A stretch of DNA of 27,028 nucleotides from contig CAAGJN010000008.1 in assembly GCA_900770255.1 (NCBI GenBank), positions 1 through 27,028 on the forward strand, in the 5' to 3' direction. The notes under the pieces are model-generated. The model saw nothing but the letters and a program-made list of their open reading frames with translations. It was not told the origin of the DNA and did not search any database. Positions 1 through 8,447 of this stretch are shown here, in pieces. Position numbers and translations under genes: made by a program. Source of the DNA: Clostridia bacterium (lineage in GTDB: Bacteria > Bacillota > Clostridia > Oscillospirales > Acutalibacteraceae). How positions within the stretch are numbered: the first letter of the stretch is position 1; each line of letters opens with the position of its first letter.

Positions 1-354
1 CGCATACCGGTCATCATGCAGGAGAGGTTGCTGCAGATGGGCGAGTGGCTCAAGGTCAACGGCGAGGGCATCTATGGCTCAAGGCGCTACAAGGTAGTCA
101 CCCAAGGCGATATACGCTATACAAAAAAGGGGAGGGACGTCTATGCGTTTCTGCTCAAATATCCTTTCGGCGATATTACACTCTGCGATGTCGATTACAG
201 CAATGATATCAGCGCTTCTCTGCTTGGCTATGACGGTAAAATCGGTATTTCAAACGACAACGGTAAGGTTAAGCTGAGCTTTGGATTTATCAATCCCGAA
301 AGCCTTAAAGCAGACTATGTTTATTGCGTGAAGCTAAAGGATGCGATAAGATAA
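1..354 (+). CDS. alpha-L-fucosidase (GH29), C-terminal fragment, 5' end outside window
   Basis: This is the 3' end of a gene entering from the left edge, open from base 1 and ending with TAA at 352-354 (117 codons plus stop visible). The opening residues, including ERLLQMGEWLKVNGEGIYG, match the conserved end of the GH29 catalytic barrel, where a string of this kind precedes the C-terminal beta-sandwich. The remaining ~85 residues fit that sandwich. GH29 enzymes release alpha-L-fucose from glycans by a retaining mechanism. The catalytic Asp lies upstream and cannot be checked here, nor can a signal peptide. The next gene starts 16 bp downstream on the same strand, so the two are probably co-transcribed. 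Identification rests on one motif block plus the fold-like tail, so it is good at family level and silent about linkage specificity. Confidence 0.8.
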   Translation, partial: RIPVIMQERLLQMGEWLKVNGEGIYGSRRYKVVTQGDIRYTKKGRDVYAFLLKYPFGDITLCDVDYSNDISASLLGYDGKIGISNDNGKVKLSFGFINPESLKADYVYCVKLKDAIR

Positions 355-370
355 AAAGGAGATATTTACT

Positions 371-1777
371 ATGGCATTTGAAAGAAGAAGTGAACTCTGG
401 ACATATGACGTGTTCCCGAAGGTCGTTGCGGAGGGCGCAGAGTCGCTCATACATATTGATCCCGCAGGAGGCAGAAGTATATTTTTTGCCGGCAGGACTT
501 ATAAAGCGGCTATTACTTGGCTCGAGGGCGGCTCTGAGAGATATGCACCCGCGAGCGCGTTCAGAAAAGAGATAGACGTCACCGCGAATGAAAAAAACGG
601 ACTTGATATAGAGCTTGTTTTTCCTCATGAGGGCGGATACCGTATCAGCATCGACGGCGTGAATGCCAGAGGGGAAAAGAGAAATGCGACGTTTGAAGTC
701 TATGCTGTGACAGGCGACCTTGTCGGTGTTTACCCGTTTATGGGAGACCTTCATATGCATACAAACTTTTCCGACGGTGCGCACGATCCCGAGGATGTCG
801 CCGCGACGTATCGTGCGCACGGATATGATTTTCTCTCAATAACCGATCATCATCGCTACTATCCGTCGCTTAGGGCAATTGAAAGCTTTAAAAATATTCC
901 GACGGAATTTACTTTGGTTCCCGGCGAAGAGGTACACCTGCCGGAAATCAACGGATTTTGCGTCTCGCCGCACACGATAAACTTCGGAGGCGAATATAGC
1001 ATAAACGCGATGATCGAGGACGTTGCCACCGACGAAGTCGGCAAGGACAAAAAGTACCGTGCAATCAGAGAAGACTGCCCGGATGTGATGACAAAGGAAC
1101 AGTTTGCGGAGAAAATGACCGCGCTTTCAAAGGATATAAAGGTTCCCGACAATGTCGATGCCATGACGGCGGCGGTGCTTAAGTGGCTCTATGACGAGAT
1201 CAGAAACGCCGGCGGGCTTGCTATATTTCCGCACCCGACGTGGATAACCGGAAACAGCTTCCATGTATCCGACGCTCTTAACGACTGGCTTGTCGAGAAC
1301 AGGATCTTCGACGCCTTCGAGGTTCTCGGTGGAGAGGAATATTTTGAACAGAACGGTTATCAGACGATCAGATACTATGAAGATATGGCACGCGGATATA
1401 AATATCCCGTAGTAGGCAGTACAGACAGTCACAATTGTACGCCGGAGAGCAGAGGCGCATATATCTGCTCGACTATCGTATTTTCACCCGAGAATGAGAG
1501 AAAAGCGCTGATCGATTCTATAAAGAGCTTCAGAAGCGTTGCGGTAGACACTATAAGCAAAGAATTCCGCCTTGTCGGAGAGATGCGTTATGTCCGCTAT
1601 GCCTGTTTTCTGCTGAAGAACTATTTCCCGATCCATGACGACGCTTGCTTTGAAGAGGGCAGACTTATGAAGCAGGCGATCTACGGCACGGAGGAGGAAA
1701 GGGAGGACGCGATAAAAACGCTTTCCGTTATCAACGGCAGAATGGCAAAAATGCGAAAAAAATACTTTGCATTCTGA
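371..1777 (+). CDS. PHP-domain metal-dependent phosphoesterase with N-terminal beta-rich domain
   Basis: A 468-residue protein in two parts. Residues ~1-120 are a beta-rich segment with no recognised motif. From ~125 a PHP domain follows: GDLHMHTNFSDG (126-137, His128 and His130), SITDHH (156-161), PGEEVH (184-189), FPHPTW and GSTDSHN. These supply the metal-binding His, Asp and Glu residues typical of PHP phosphoesterases. An insert of ~80 residues lies between the GEE and HPTW motifs. No signal peptide is visible, so it is probably cytoplasmic. The start is set by AAGGAGA just upstream of ATG 371. It follows the fucosidase by 16 bp, suggesting one transcript. PHP proteins act on nucleotides, sugar phosphates or histidinol phosphate; the fucosidase neighbour hints at a carbohydrate-linked substrate, but this is inference and the substrate is unknown. 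Confidence 0.8.
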   Translation: MAFERRSELWTYDVFPKVVAEGAESLIHIDPAGGRSIFFAGRTYKAAITWLEGGSERYAPASAFRKEIDVTANEKNGLDIELVFPHEGGYRISIDGVNARGEKRNATFEVYAVTGDLVGVYPFMGDLHMHTNFSDGAHDPEDVAATYRAHGYDFLSITDHHRYYPSLRAIESFKNIPTEFTLVPGEEVHLPEINGFCVSPHTINFGGEYSINAMIEDVATDEVGKDKKYRAIREDCPDVMTKEQFAEKMTALSKDIKVPDNVDAMTAAVLKWLYDEIRNAGGLAIFPHPTWITGNSFHVSDALNDWLVENRIFDAFEVLGGEEYFEQNGYQTIRYYEDMARGYKYPVVGSTDSHNCTPESRGAYICSTIVFSPENERKALIDSIKSFRSVAVDTISKEFRLVGEMRYVRYACFLLKNYFPIHDDACFEEGRLMKQAIYGTEEEREDAIKTLSVINGRMAKMRKKYFAF

Positions 1778-1810
1778 TCATTGGATCATTGTATATTACA
1801 AAAAATACAG

Positions 1811-1845
1811 AAAGCCGCTGGCACCAGAAGGTGTCAGCGGCTTTT
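1811..1845. terminator. Shared Rho-independent terminator between PHP gene and pyruvate kinase
   Basis: A 15-bp stem (1811-1825 with 1830-1844) around the loop AGAA, followed by a short T run on the + strand. On the opposite strand the stem leads into a T-rich stretch (complement of 1800-1806). One pair is G-U in the + transcript and a mismatch in the - transcript. It sits between two convergent genes and can serve both. Confidence 0.85.
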
Positions 1846-1854
1846 GTGCGTCTG

Positions 1855-3270
1855 TTATTCGATTGTTTCTATCTTTATCAGATTTGTGTTGCCGGATTTG
1901 CCGTTGATCGCGCCGCCGGTCATTACGATATTGTCGCCCGGCTTGAGGTGCAGAGCCTCTTTTGCGGCGCGCTGTGCGTGATAGAACAGAACGTCAATCG
2001 AGTCAAAGTGCTCGCTTAGTACGGGCAGGACGCCCCAGGACAGCGCGAGCTTGTACCAGACGGCCTTGTTCGTCGCCATGCCGATAATGTCTGTCGGCGC
2101 TCTGAAGCGCGATACCATGCGCACGGTCATACCGGATATCGACGCGACGACGATCGCCTTTGCATTTATGTCGATAGCCATGCCGCAGGTTGCGTGTGAG
2201 ATGGCGTCAACCCGGTTTTTGATCTTGAAGTCGTTGTTGCGGAATCGTTTTGCATAGTGAATGTGCTTTTCGGTTTCCTCTATTATCTCGGACATCGTGC
2301 GGACCGTCTCGACGGGGTATTTCCCGGCCGCCGATTCGCCGGAGAGCATAACGGCGCTTGTTCCGTCATAAACGGCGTTCGCAACGTCTGATATTTCGGC
2401 TCTTGTCGGCCGTGGGTTTGTTATCATGGATTCGAGCATCTCCGTGGCGGTTATGACGCGCTTGCCCAAAAGTCTGCACTTCGTAATAATGTATTTTTGA
2501 AGCGCAGGGAGTTCGGTGAAGGGGACTTCAACTCCGAGATCGCCGCGGCCTATCATTATGCCGTCGCACTCCTCGCAGATCGCTTCAATGTTGTCAACTC
2601 CCGTTTGGTTCTCAATTTTTGCAATTATGTCGATGCCGTCTCCGCCGTTCTCGTGAAGGAAGGTTTTAAGATCGATCAGATCCTGCCTGCACGATACGAA
2701 CGACGCGGCGATATAGCTGACGCCGTTCTTTATTCCAAAGAGCAAATCCTCTTTGTCCTGCTCGCTGAGATATATCTGGTTGAGCACCTTGTTCGGGAAG
2801 CTCATGCTTTTTCTGTTTGAGAGCTCGCCGCCTGTGATGACCTTGCATTTGACGTCCTTGCCGGTTTTGCTGATGACCTCAAATATCACGAGTCCGTTGT
2901 TGACGAGAACGCGGTCGCCTATTGAAAGATCGTCAACAAGACCTGCATAGGTGACGCTGACGCGGCTTTGATCGCCGATTATATCCTCTGTGGTAAATGT
3001 AAATTCATCGCCGTCGTTCAAGTGGATATGGCCATCCTTGAAGGTTTTTATGCGGTATTCGGGGCCCTTGGTGTCAAGCATTATCGCTATCGGAAGGTTA
3101 AGCTCTTCACGGACTTTTTTTATCATATCGATGTTTTTCTGCTGCTCGGAATGTGTGCCGTGGGAGAAGTTGAGCCTGGCAACGTTGAGCCCCGCTTTGC
3201 ACATGGCAGTAAATATTTCCGGGTCGCTACAGGCAGGCCCGATAGTGCATACTATTTTGGTTTTTCTCAT
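1855..3270 (-). CDS. pyk: pyruvate kinase
   Basis: Converts phosphoenolpyruvate and ADP to pyruvate and ATP in the last step of glycolysis. The 471-residue protein starts with MRKTKIVCTIGPAC, the family N-terminus. It contains ARLNFSHG, a B domain, IIAKIENQTGVDN with the active-site Lys, GIMIGRGDLGVEVP, and the ITATEMLESM...SAVMLSGESAAGKYP signature, then a C-domain. The length matches the short form of the family: the extra C-terminal PEP-utilizer-like domain of Bacillus-type enzymes is absent. The frame stays open upstream to 3339, but a consensus promoter at 3311-3339 lies inside that extension, so ATG 3270, preceded by GAAGGGA, is the real start. It is monocistronic, convergent with the PHP gene, and shares its terminator. 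Confidence 0.97.
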   Translation of the reverse strand: MRKTKIVCTIGPACSDPEIFTAMCKAGLNVARLNFSHGTHSEQQKNIDMIKKVREELNLPIAIMLDTKGPEYRIKTFKDGHIHLNDGDEFTFTTEDIIGDQSRVSVTYAGLVDDLSIGDRVLVNNGLVIFEVISKTGKDVKCKVITGGELSNRKSMSFPNKVLNQIYLSEQDKEDLLFGIKNGVSYIAASFVSCRQDLIDLKTFLHENGGDGIDIIAKIENQTGVDNIEAICEECDGIMIGRGDLGVEVPFTELPALQKYIITKCRLLGKRVITATEMLESMITNPRPTRAEISDVANAVYDGTSAVMLSGESAAGKYPVETVRTMSEIIEETEKHIHYAKRFRNNDFKIKNRVDAISHATCGMAIDINAKAIVVASISGMTVRMVSRFRAPTDIIGMATNKAVWYKLALSWGVLPVLSEHFDSIDVLFYHAQRAAKEALHLKPGDNIVMTGGAINGKSGNTNLIKIETIE

Positions 3271-3310
3271 GGTAGTTATCCCTTCGTTCCATTTTTTAGT
3301 ATACACATCC

Positions 3311-3339
3311 ATTATACTGTATTTCTCCTTCCGGTTCAA
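3311..3339 (-). promoter_or_regulatory. sigma-70/A promoter for pyruvate kinase
   Basis: On the minus strand TTGAAC (3334-3339) and TATAAT (3311-3316) are separated by exactly 17 bp. The expected transcription start is near 3304, about 35 nt before ATG 3270. It argues against the longer reading frame as the true start. Confidence 0.85.
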
Positions 3340-3485
3340 TAAGCAAAAGCAAATTTAAGGCAAAATTGACTTTTCACACATTATATTGATATCCTCAAAA
3401 TTGCATTATATTCCGGCTCGAGACATTATTTGTCTGATATGCGAAAGAGAGGCGGAGAAAAAGTTTAGGATTTTTGAAAAAAGGC

Positions 3486-3514
3486 TTGATTTTTCGGAGG
3501 TGGTCATATATAAT
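3486..3514 (+). promoter_or_regulatory. Promoter of tRNA-Ser
   Basis: TTGATT (3486-3491), a 17-bp spacer and TATAAT (3509-3514), followed 25 bp later by the first base of the tRNA. Confidence 0.85.
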
Positions 3515-3539
3515 AATTGAGCATTTGATTTGCAGATAC

Positions 3540-3631
3540 GGAGAGTTGTCCGAGCTGGTCGAAGGAGCACGATTGGAAATCGTGTAAACGTCAAAAGCGT
3601 TTCGAGGGTTCGAATCCCTTGCTCTCCGCCA
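3540..3631 (+). tRNA. tRNA-Ser (anticodon GGA), CCA encoded
   Basis: The acceptor arm GGAGAGT pairs with GCTCTCC (3621-3627). The anticodon stem-loop CACGATT-GGA-AATCGTG gives anticodon GGA, reading UCC/UCU. There is a long variable arm, as expected of a class II serine tRNA, and the T-loop reads GGTTCGAATCC. Discriminator G and CCA (3629-3631) are encoded. It stands alone between its own promoter and terminator. Confidence 0.97.
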
Positions 3632-3637
3632 TAAAGA

Positions 3638-3674
3638 AACGACAATTTATCTTTTGATAGATTGTCGTTTTTTT
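3638..3674 (+). terminator. Rho-independent terminator of tRNA-Ser
   Basis: A 14-bp stem (AACGACAATTTATC with GATAGATTGTCGTT, one wobble), TTTT loop and a T run to 3674, starting 7 bp after the CCA end. Confidence 0.92.
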
Positions 3675-3830
3675 ATTTAGATATAATTTCACTGTAATTT
3701 TATAGAATTTCAAGGCCCTGCTTCTAAAACCAAACGGAGTGGGGTCGTTTTTTGGATTCACGTTCCGCCGTTACACATTTTTAAGTTCTTATAAATTTTT
3801 TGCTGTAATTTATTTTTATTATAAGAATAA

Positions 3831-3874
3831 GAAAACCTCCGCTGCGGTGCTTTGTTTTGCATCACAACGGAGGT
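3831..3874 (-). terminator. Rho-independent terminator of the redox operon
   Basis: Read on the minus strand, a 16-bp stem bounded by ACCTCCG and CGGAGGT (3835-3874) is followed by TTTTCTTATT. Its G-U pairs are compatible only in the minus transcript. It lies 44 bp past the stop of the last operon gene. The rest of the 3675-3917 gap shows nothing I can call. Confidence 0.85.
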
Positions 3875-3917
3875 CTATCAAATTTTGGAATAGTATGAAG
3901 TATAGACTTTCGACGGC

Positions 3918-6680
3918 TTATTTTATCTTTTGGATTATTGATTTTATAACGCTTTCGTTGCTGTATACCGGTTCGGATACAAGCTTAAGCTTGACGCCGG
4001 CGGCGCTTGAGCTGCTCTCGAGCGGCGAAGCGAGGGGAAAGGTGACTGAGGTTCCGCCGTCTGCATAGCTCTGTGCTGCCGTAAATTCAAATTCTCCTTC
4101 CGGCCGCTTTCCGCCCAACGAGATAACCGCTTTTATGTTTGAAAAATTAAACGATGCTGCATCTGTCACGCCGAGCGACTGCACTTTTACGCGGTTTATG
4201 CCGCGTTCAAAATCGTCCCCGAATACTCGCCTATATCTGTCTGCGGCTCTGTCGGATATGTTTCTGTTGATATTGCCGAGGTTTATTATCCGGCAGGAGA
4301 GAGCGTCGCCGAGCGCCTTTGCCGCTTCGAGTTCGCCGTCTGTCATGCTCTCGCATACAGTTACGGCTATTGTATCGGGTGAGTAGCCCTTTATATGCTT
4401 AACAGTTTCCTCGGCCGCCTTGCCGAGAGAAACGGCCTTTCCGTCCAAGAGACATGTTTTTACGCGCTCAGGACTGTTCATGCAATCTGCTATGCTGAAT
4501 TTTCCGTAGGTGCAGAGAATACCGTCGACAGGCTCGCAGCGGGTGACGGTGCATCCGTTGGTGAACACCTTGAGCCTGCATGCCGCTTTGCATCCCGTGC
4601 AGTAGGTGAGGGTGGATTTTTCCTCATGAGGAACAGCTTTTTTGAAAGGTACTTTTTCGATAAGCGCGCCTGTCGGACACAGCGAGACGCATTGTCCGCA
4701 GGATATACACGCGGACTCTTCGAGCGATTTATAGAATTCCGGCGATACGACTGTTGTGAAGCCTCTGCCTGCAAGACCTATGGCTGATACGCCCATCACC
4801 TGAGAGCATATGCGCACGCATAGCCCGCAGAGTATGCACTTGCCGGAGTCACGCATTATATATTTGTTTCCAGTATCTTTTTCAGCTGGAGACTTTTCGC
4901 CTGTAAAGCGTTCGAAGCTTGCGCCAAGCTCACTGCCGTATTTTATCAGTTTGCAGCGGTAATAGTCGAGGCAGCCGCATTCGAGGCAGCGAGAGGCCTC
5001 GCGCCTTGCCTGATCATCTGTGAACCCGAGCGAGACTTCGTCAAAACTTCGCTTTCTGCTCTCGGCTGGGAGCACACGCATCCTTTCGCGTGGCACACGC
5101 TCCCGGCCCGCCAGATCTTCGGCTGTTATCTCGCGCTCAACGATTATCGGTTTTCTGTATCCGACGGTGTGTCCGGCGAGATAACTGTCAACAACATCGG
5201 CGCTCTTCTGAGCTTCGCCGATCGCGGAAATTGCTATGTCGGCGCCCTTATTGGTGGCGTCGCCGACTGCAAAAACGCCGTCAACACTCGTGCTGAATGT
5301 GCTTTCATCAGCGCTTATCGTGCCGCGCTGAGTTTTTTCAAGCTCCTCGAAGCCGCTGAGCTCCGGGCGCTGACCGATAGCCATTATGACGCTGTCGAGC
5401 TCGATAATCTCAAATTTACCCTTTACCGGAACGGGCTTTCTTCTGCCGCTCGAGTCCGGCTCGCCGAGCTCCATTATCTGCAATCTCATACCGCGTACTT
5501 TGCCGTTTTCAGTCAGTATTTCGTCGGGATTTGTCAAAAATCTGAACTGTACGCCCTCTTCCTGCGCTTCATCTATCTCAAGCGCATCCGCGGGCATCTC
5601 GTCGCGCGAGCGTCTGTATATGACGTATACCTCCTCAGCGCCGAGACGGATGGCCGTGCGGCAAGCGTCCATGGCTGTATTCCCGCCTCCGCAGACGGCG
5701 ACGCGCCGGCCTATATCTGCGGGCTTGCCTGAAATAACAGAACGCAGAAAATCAATGCCGCCGAAAACTCCGTCGGCCTCCTCGCCTTTGATGTGCATCT
5801 TCGAGCTCGACCACGCGCCCGGTGCGGCTATGACTGCATCAAAATTATCCCTAAGCTCGCTGAGGGTTATATCTTTGCCCATTTTTGTGTTATTTACAAA
5901 TTTTACGCCGAGCTTTTCGACAAGCTCAAGCTCTTTGTCAAGAACTTCCTTGGGCAGCCTGTATTGAGGTATTCCGTAGCGCAGCATGCCGCCCATCTTA
6001 GGCATCATATCAAATACAGTAACTTTATGGCCTTTTATCGCAAGATAATATGCGGCTGAAATTCCTCCGGGGCCGCCGCCGACTACTGCGACGCTCTTGC
6101 CGGTCGGTTGCGATACCTCCGGGACGAAAACCTTGCCGCTCTTGAGATCGCGATCGGCGGCATAAGCCTTGAGCGCCGCGATGGAGATCGGCTCTTCAAC
6201 GAGTCTGCGCCTGCACTTTTTTTCGCACGGATGCGGACATACTCGGCCGATCGAGGCGGGGAGAGGTATTCTGCTTTTTATGACGGAAAGCGCTTCGGTA
6301 TTTTCTCCGTTTGCAATTAGACCAATATAGCTTTGACAGTCCGTTCCGGCGGGACAGGCGAGGGAGCAGGGTGCTTTGCAGTCGCCCGTGTGATCGGAGA
6401 GGAGCATTTCAAGCGAGAATTTCCGGGCTCTGCTGATTCTCTCCGAGCTTGTGGTTATCTCCATGCCGTCAGCGGCGGCAGTAGCGCAGGAGCGCATCAG
6501 CTTAGGGCTTCCCTTGCACTCAACAACGCATATTCCGCACGCGCCGTACGGCTTGACCCGCTCATCGTGGCAGAGCGTGGGTATGTCTATCCCCGCAGCT
6601 CTTGCCGCTTGAAGAACCGTCGAGCCTTTTTCGGCTCTGACTTCTTTGCCGTCTATTTTCAGGCGAATAAAATCGTTCAT
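3918..6680 (-). CDS. NfnB/GltD-like NAD(P)H flavoprotein with NuoG-type N-terminus and Fe-S tail (StnC-like subunit)
   Basis: A 920-residue iron-sulfur flavoprotein, probably the NADP(H) and ferredoxin side of a cytoplasmic electron-bifurcating complex. Domains in order: a plant-type 2Fe-2S domain (Cys37, 48, 51, 65); a NuoG-like His/Cys segment (His97, Cys101, 105, 109) running into the Cys-rich GltD/NfnB N-region; an FAD Rossmann fold (GGGPGG, 201-206); an NAD(P) Rossmann fold (GGGN ~331, then RRSRDEMPA); VFAVGDATNKG for FAD; two ferredoxin 4Fe-4S motifs (Cys615/618/621/625 and 658/661/664/668); and a molybdopterin-oxidoreductase-type Fe4S4 motif (Cys694/697/701/723) with ~200 further residues. 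The start is ATG 6680: AAGGAGG at 6688-6694 is 7 nt from it but only 1 nt from the upstream GTG. It is the last operon gene, 12 nt after the NuoF-like stop. The assignment to an Stn-type complex is inferred from domains and neighbours. Confidence 0.85.
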   Translation of the reverse strand: MNDFIRLKIDGKEVRAEKGSTVLQAARAAGIDIPTLCHDERVKPYGACGICVVECKGSPKLMRSCATAAADGMEITTSSERISRARKFSLEMLLSDHTGDCKAPCSLACPAGTDCQSYIGLIANGENTEALSVIKSRIPLPASIGRVCPHPCEKKCRRRLVEEPISIAALKAYAADRDLKSGKVFVPEVSQPTGKSVAVVGGGPGGISAAYYLAIKGHKVTVFDMMPKMGGMLRYGIPQYRLPKEVLDKELELVEKLGVKFVNNTKMGKDITLSELRDNFDAVIAAPGAWSSSKMHIKGEEADGVFGGIDFLRSVISGKPADIGRRVAVCGGGNTAMDACRTAIRLGAEEVYVIYRRSRDEMPADALEIDEAQEEGVQFRFLTNPDEILTENGKVRGMRLQIMELGEPDSSGRRKPVPVKGKFEIIELDSVIMAIGQRPELSGFEELEKTQRGTISADESTFSTSVDGVFAVGDATNKGADIAISAIGEAQKSADVVDSYLAGHTVGYRKPIIVEREITAEDLAGRERVPRERMRVLPAESRKRSFDEVSLGFTDDQARREASRCLECGCLDYYRCKLIKYGSELGASFERFTGEKSPAEKDTGNKYIMRDSGKCILCGLCVRICSQVMGVSAIGLAGRGFTTVVSPEFYKSLEESACISCGQCVSLCPTGALIEKVPFKKAVPHEEKSTLTYCTGCKAACRLKVFTNGCTVTRCEPVDGILCTYGKFSIADCMNSPERVKTCLLDGKAVSLGKAAEETVKHIKGYSPDTIAVTVCESMTDGELEAAKALGDALSCRIINLGNINRNISDRAADRYRRVFGDDFERGINRVKVQSLGVTDAASFNFSNIKAVISLGGKRPEGEFEFTAAQSYADGGTSVTFPLASPLESSSSAAGVKLKLVSEPVYSNESVIKSIIQKIK

Positions 6681-6687
6681 CTCCACA

Positions 6688-6694
6688 CCTCCTT
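6688..6694 (-). promoter_or_regulatory. Ribosome binding site overlapping the upstream stop codon
   Basis: AAGGAGG on the minus strand overlaps the TAA of the NuoF-like gene (6693-6695) and lies 7 nt before ATG 6680. It decides the start of the flavoprotein gene and suggests translational coupling of the two subunits. Confidence 0.75.
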
Positions 6695-8447
6695 ATCTGA
6701 TCTCTACCGCGCCGAAGCGGCATACGGCTTTACAGGTTCCGCATTTTATGCACTTTTCCGCGTCTATAACGTGCGGCTTTTTTACTTCTCCGCTGATAGC
6801 GCCGATGGGACACTTTTTTGAGCAGAGAGTACATCCGCGGCATTTTTCCGGGGCGATCGAATAAGTTATAAGGTCGACACATTCACCTGCGGGACAGCGG
6901 TGCTCATTTATGTGCGCCTCATATTCATCGCGAAAATACCTTAGCGTTGTCAGCACGGGGTTTGAAGCCGTCTGACCCAGTCCGCACAGGGATCCGTCCT
7001 TGATCTGAGTACACAGCTCCTCGAGAAGCTCTATATCGCCCTGTCTGCCTTCGCCTTTACAGATGCGGTCAAGGATCTCTCTGAGCCTGCGTGTACCTAT
7101 CCGGCATGGCACGCATTTGCCGCAGGATTCGTTTGTAGTAAAGTCGAGAAAGAACTTCGCCATGCGGACCATGCACGTGCTCTCGTCCATGACGACCATG
7201 CCGCCCGAGCCCATTATAGCGCCGGTAGCGGAGAGCTTTTTATAGTCTATCAGCGTGTCTGAGAGTTCGGCCGGAATACACCCGCCGGACGGGCCGCCGA
7301 GCTGAACACCCTTAAACCTTTTCCCGTCGCGTATTCCACCGCCGATATCAAATATAACGTCGTAAAGCGTCTTGCCCATAGGTATCTCAACAAGGCCGCC
7401 GCGGCGTATTTTGCCTGTCAGCGCAAAGACTTTTGTGCCCTTGCTGTCGTCAGTACCCATGGCGGCAAAGGCTTCGCCACCGTTGTTGATTATCCAGGTA
7501 ACGTTTGCAAACGTCTCAACATTGTTGATGTTTGACGGCTTGCCCATATAGCCGGACTGGGCAGGGAACGGAGGCTTGAGTCTCGGCATGCCGCGCTGTC
7601 CCTCAAGGGATTCAATAAGCGCTGTTTCTTCGCCGCAGACAAACGCGCCCGCGCCCGCCTTGATGCGAAATTCGCAGGAAAAGCCCGACGAGAGAATATT
7701 CTCGCCTATATATCCGGCGCTTTCAGCCTGCTCTATAGCTTTTTGCAGGCGCTTTATTGCAAGCGGATATTCGGCGCGGACATAGACTATTGCCTCCCTT
7801 GCTCCGATCGCGTATGCGCCTATGAGCATACCTTCTATCAGCGCGTGGGGGTCGCTCTCTATAACGGCTCTGTCCATGAACGCGCCCGGGTCGCCCTCGT
7901 CGGCGTTGCAGATAAGATATTTCTCGTCGCCGGCGCTTTGGCGCGCCGCATTCCATTTAAACCAGGTCGGGAAGCCTGCGCCTCCTCGTCCTGCAAGCCC
8001 GGAGATCTTTATTTCGTCAATCACCTGCTCGGGCGACATAAAAGAGAGAACCTTTGAAAGTGCGGAATAACCGCCGTGAGCTTTGTAATCGTCAATATTT
8101 TCAGGGTCAACTATGCCGCAGTTGCGAAGTGCAATCCTTGTCTGTTTTTCGAGAAAGCTTTTATCGCCGTCGGAGATCATGAGCCGCTCTATATGCGATA
8201 TGTCGCCGCTTTCGGTGAAACTTACTATATCGTCGACGTCATCGGGGGTGACCTTAACAAGGCGTGCGGTCAGCTCGCCGTTTTTATCGTTGTATATATC
8301 AACTATAGGCTCGAGAAAGCACATGCCGATACATCCGACCGTCGAAACGGTAAATTTGCCGTTTTGCTTTTCGTCGAGCAGTTTATGTATCTTTGCGGCG
8401 CCTGCGGATATGCCGCAGCTTCCTTCACCGGTTTTTATTTTATACAT
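6693..8447 (-). CDS. NuoF-like NADH-oxidising flavoprotein subunit (HydB/HndC/StnB-like)
   Basis: A 584-residue FMN/NADH subunit as found in bifurcating hydrogenases, formate dehydrogenases and Stn transhydrogenases. The N-terminal thioredoxin-like ferredoxin domain keeps CGISAGA (Cys11) and GCIGMC (Cys39, Cys43); a fourth Cys ligand is not obvious. The NuoF core carries GLAGRGGAGFPTWFKW and CNADEGDPGAFMDR, which form the FMN/NADH site, and the ESCGKCVPCRIGTRR motif (Cys442, 445, 448 with Cys488) for a 4Fe-4S cluster. The RCPAGEC segment follows, then two ferredoxin clusters (Cys536/539/542/546 and 566/569/572/576). Its ATG overlaps the end of the NuoE-like gene by 8 bp, with GGAGG 9 nt upstream. 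In bifurcating relatives this subunit oxidises NADH and splits electrons to ferredoxin. Family certain; exact complex inferred. Confidence 0.95.
   Translation of the reverse strand: MYKIKTGEGSCGISAGAAKIHKLLDEKQNGKFTVSTVGCIGMCFLEPIVDIYNDKNGELTARLVKVTPDDVDDIVSFTESGDISHIERLMISDGDKSFLEKQTRIALRNCGIVDPENIDDYKAHGGYSALSKVLSFMSPEQVIDEIKISGLAGRGGAGFPTWFKWNAARQSAGDEKYLICNADEGDPGAFMDRAVIESDPHALIEGMLIGAYAIGAREAIVYVRAEYPLAIKRLQKAIEQAESAGYIGENILSSGFSCEFRIKAGAGAFVCGEETALIESLEGQRGMPRLKPPFPAQSGYMGKPSNINNVETFANVTWIINNGGEAFAAMGTDDSKGTKVFALTGKIRRGGLVEIPMGKTLYDVIFDIGGGIRDGKRFKGVQLGGPSGGCIPAELSDTLIDYKKLSATGAIMGSGGMVVMDESTCMVRMAKFFLDFTTNESCGKCVPCRIGTRRLREILDRICKGEGRQGDIELLEELCTQIKDGSLCGLGQTASNPVLTTLRYFRDEYEAHINEHRCPAGECVDLITYSIAPEKCRGCTLCSKKCPIGAISGEVKKPHVIDAEKCIKCGTCKAVCRFGAVEIR

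Noticed and set aside
3271..3339. Longer pyruvate kinase start at 3339
   Set aside because: The -35 and -10 boxes lie within the extension, and family proteins begin at MRKTKIVCTIGP.
3406..3645. Minus-strand ORF of 79 codons with GEQGIRTLETLLTFTRFP
   Set aside because: It is the antisense of the tRNA-Ser gene and its flank. This translation is a well-known spurious protein produced opposite tRNA-Ser genes.
3739..4068. Plus-strand ORF of 109 codons
   Set aside because: It crosses the terminator of the redox operon and runs antisense into the flavoprotein gene; no ribosome site or recognisable domain.
5386..5967. Plus-strand ORF of 193 codons inside the large flavoprotein gene
   Set aside because: Ser-rich low-complexity translation, antisense to a strongly supported gene, and overlapped by other shadow frames.
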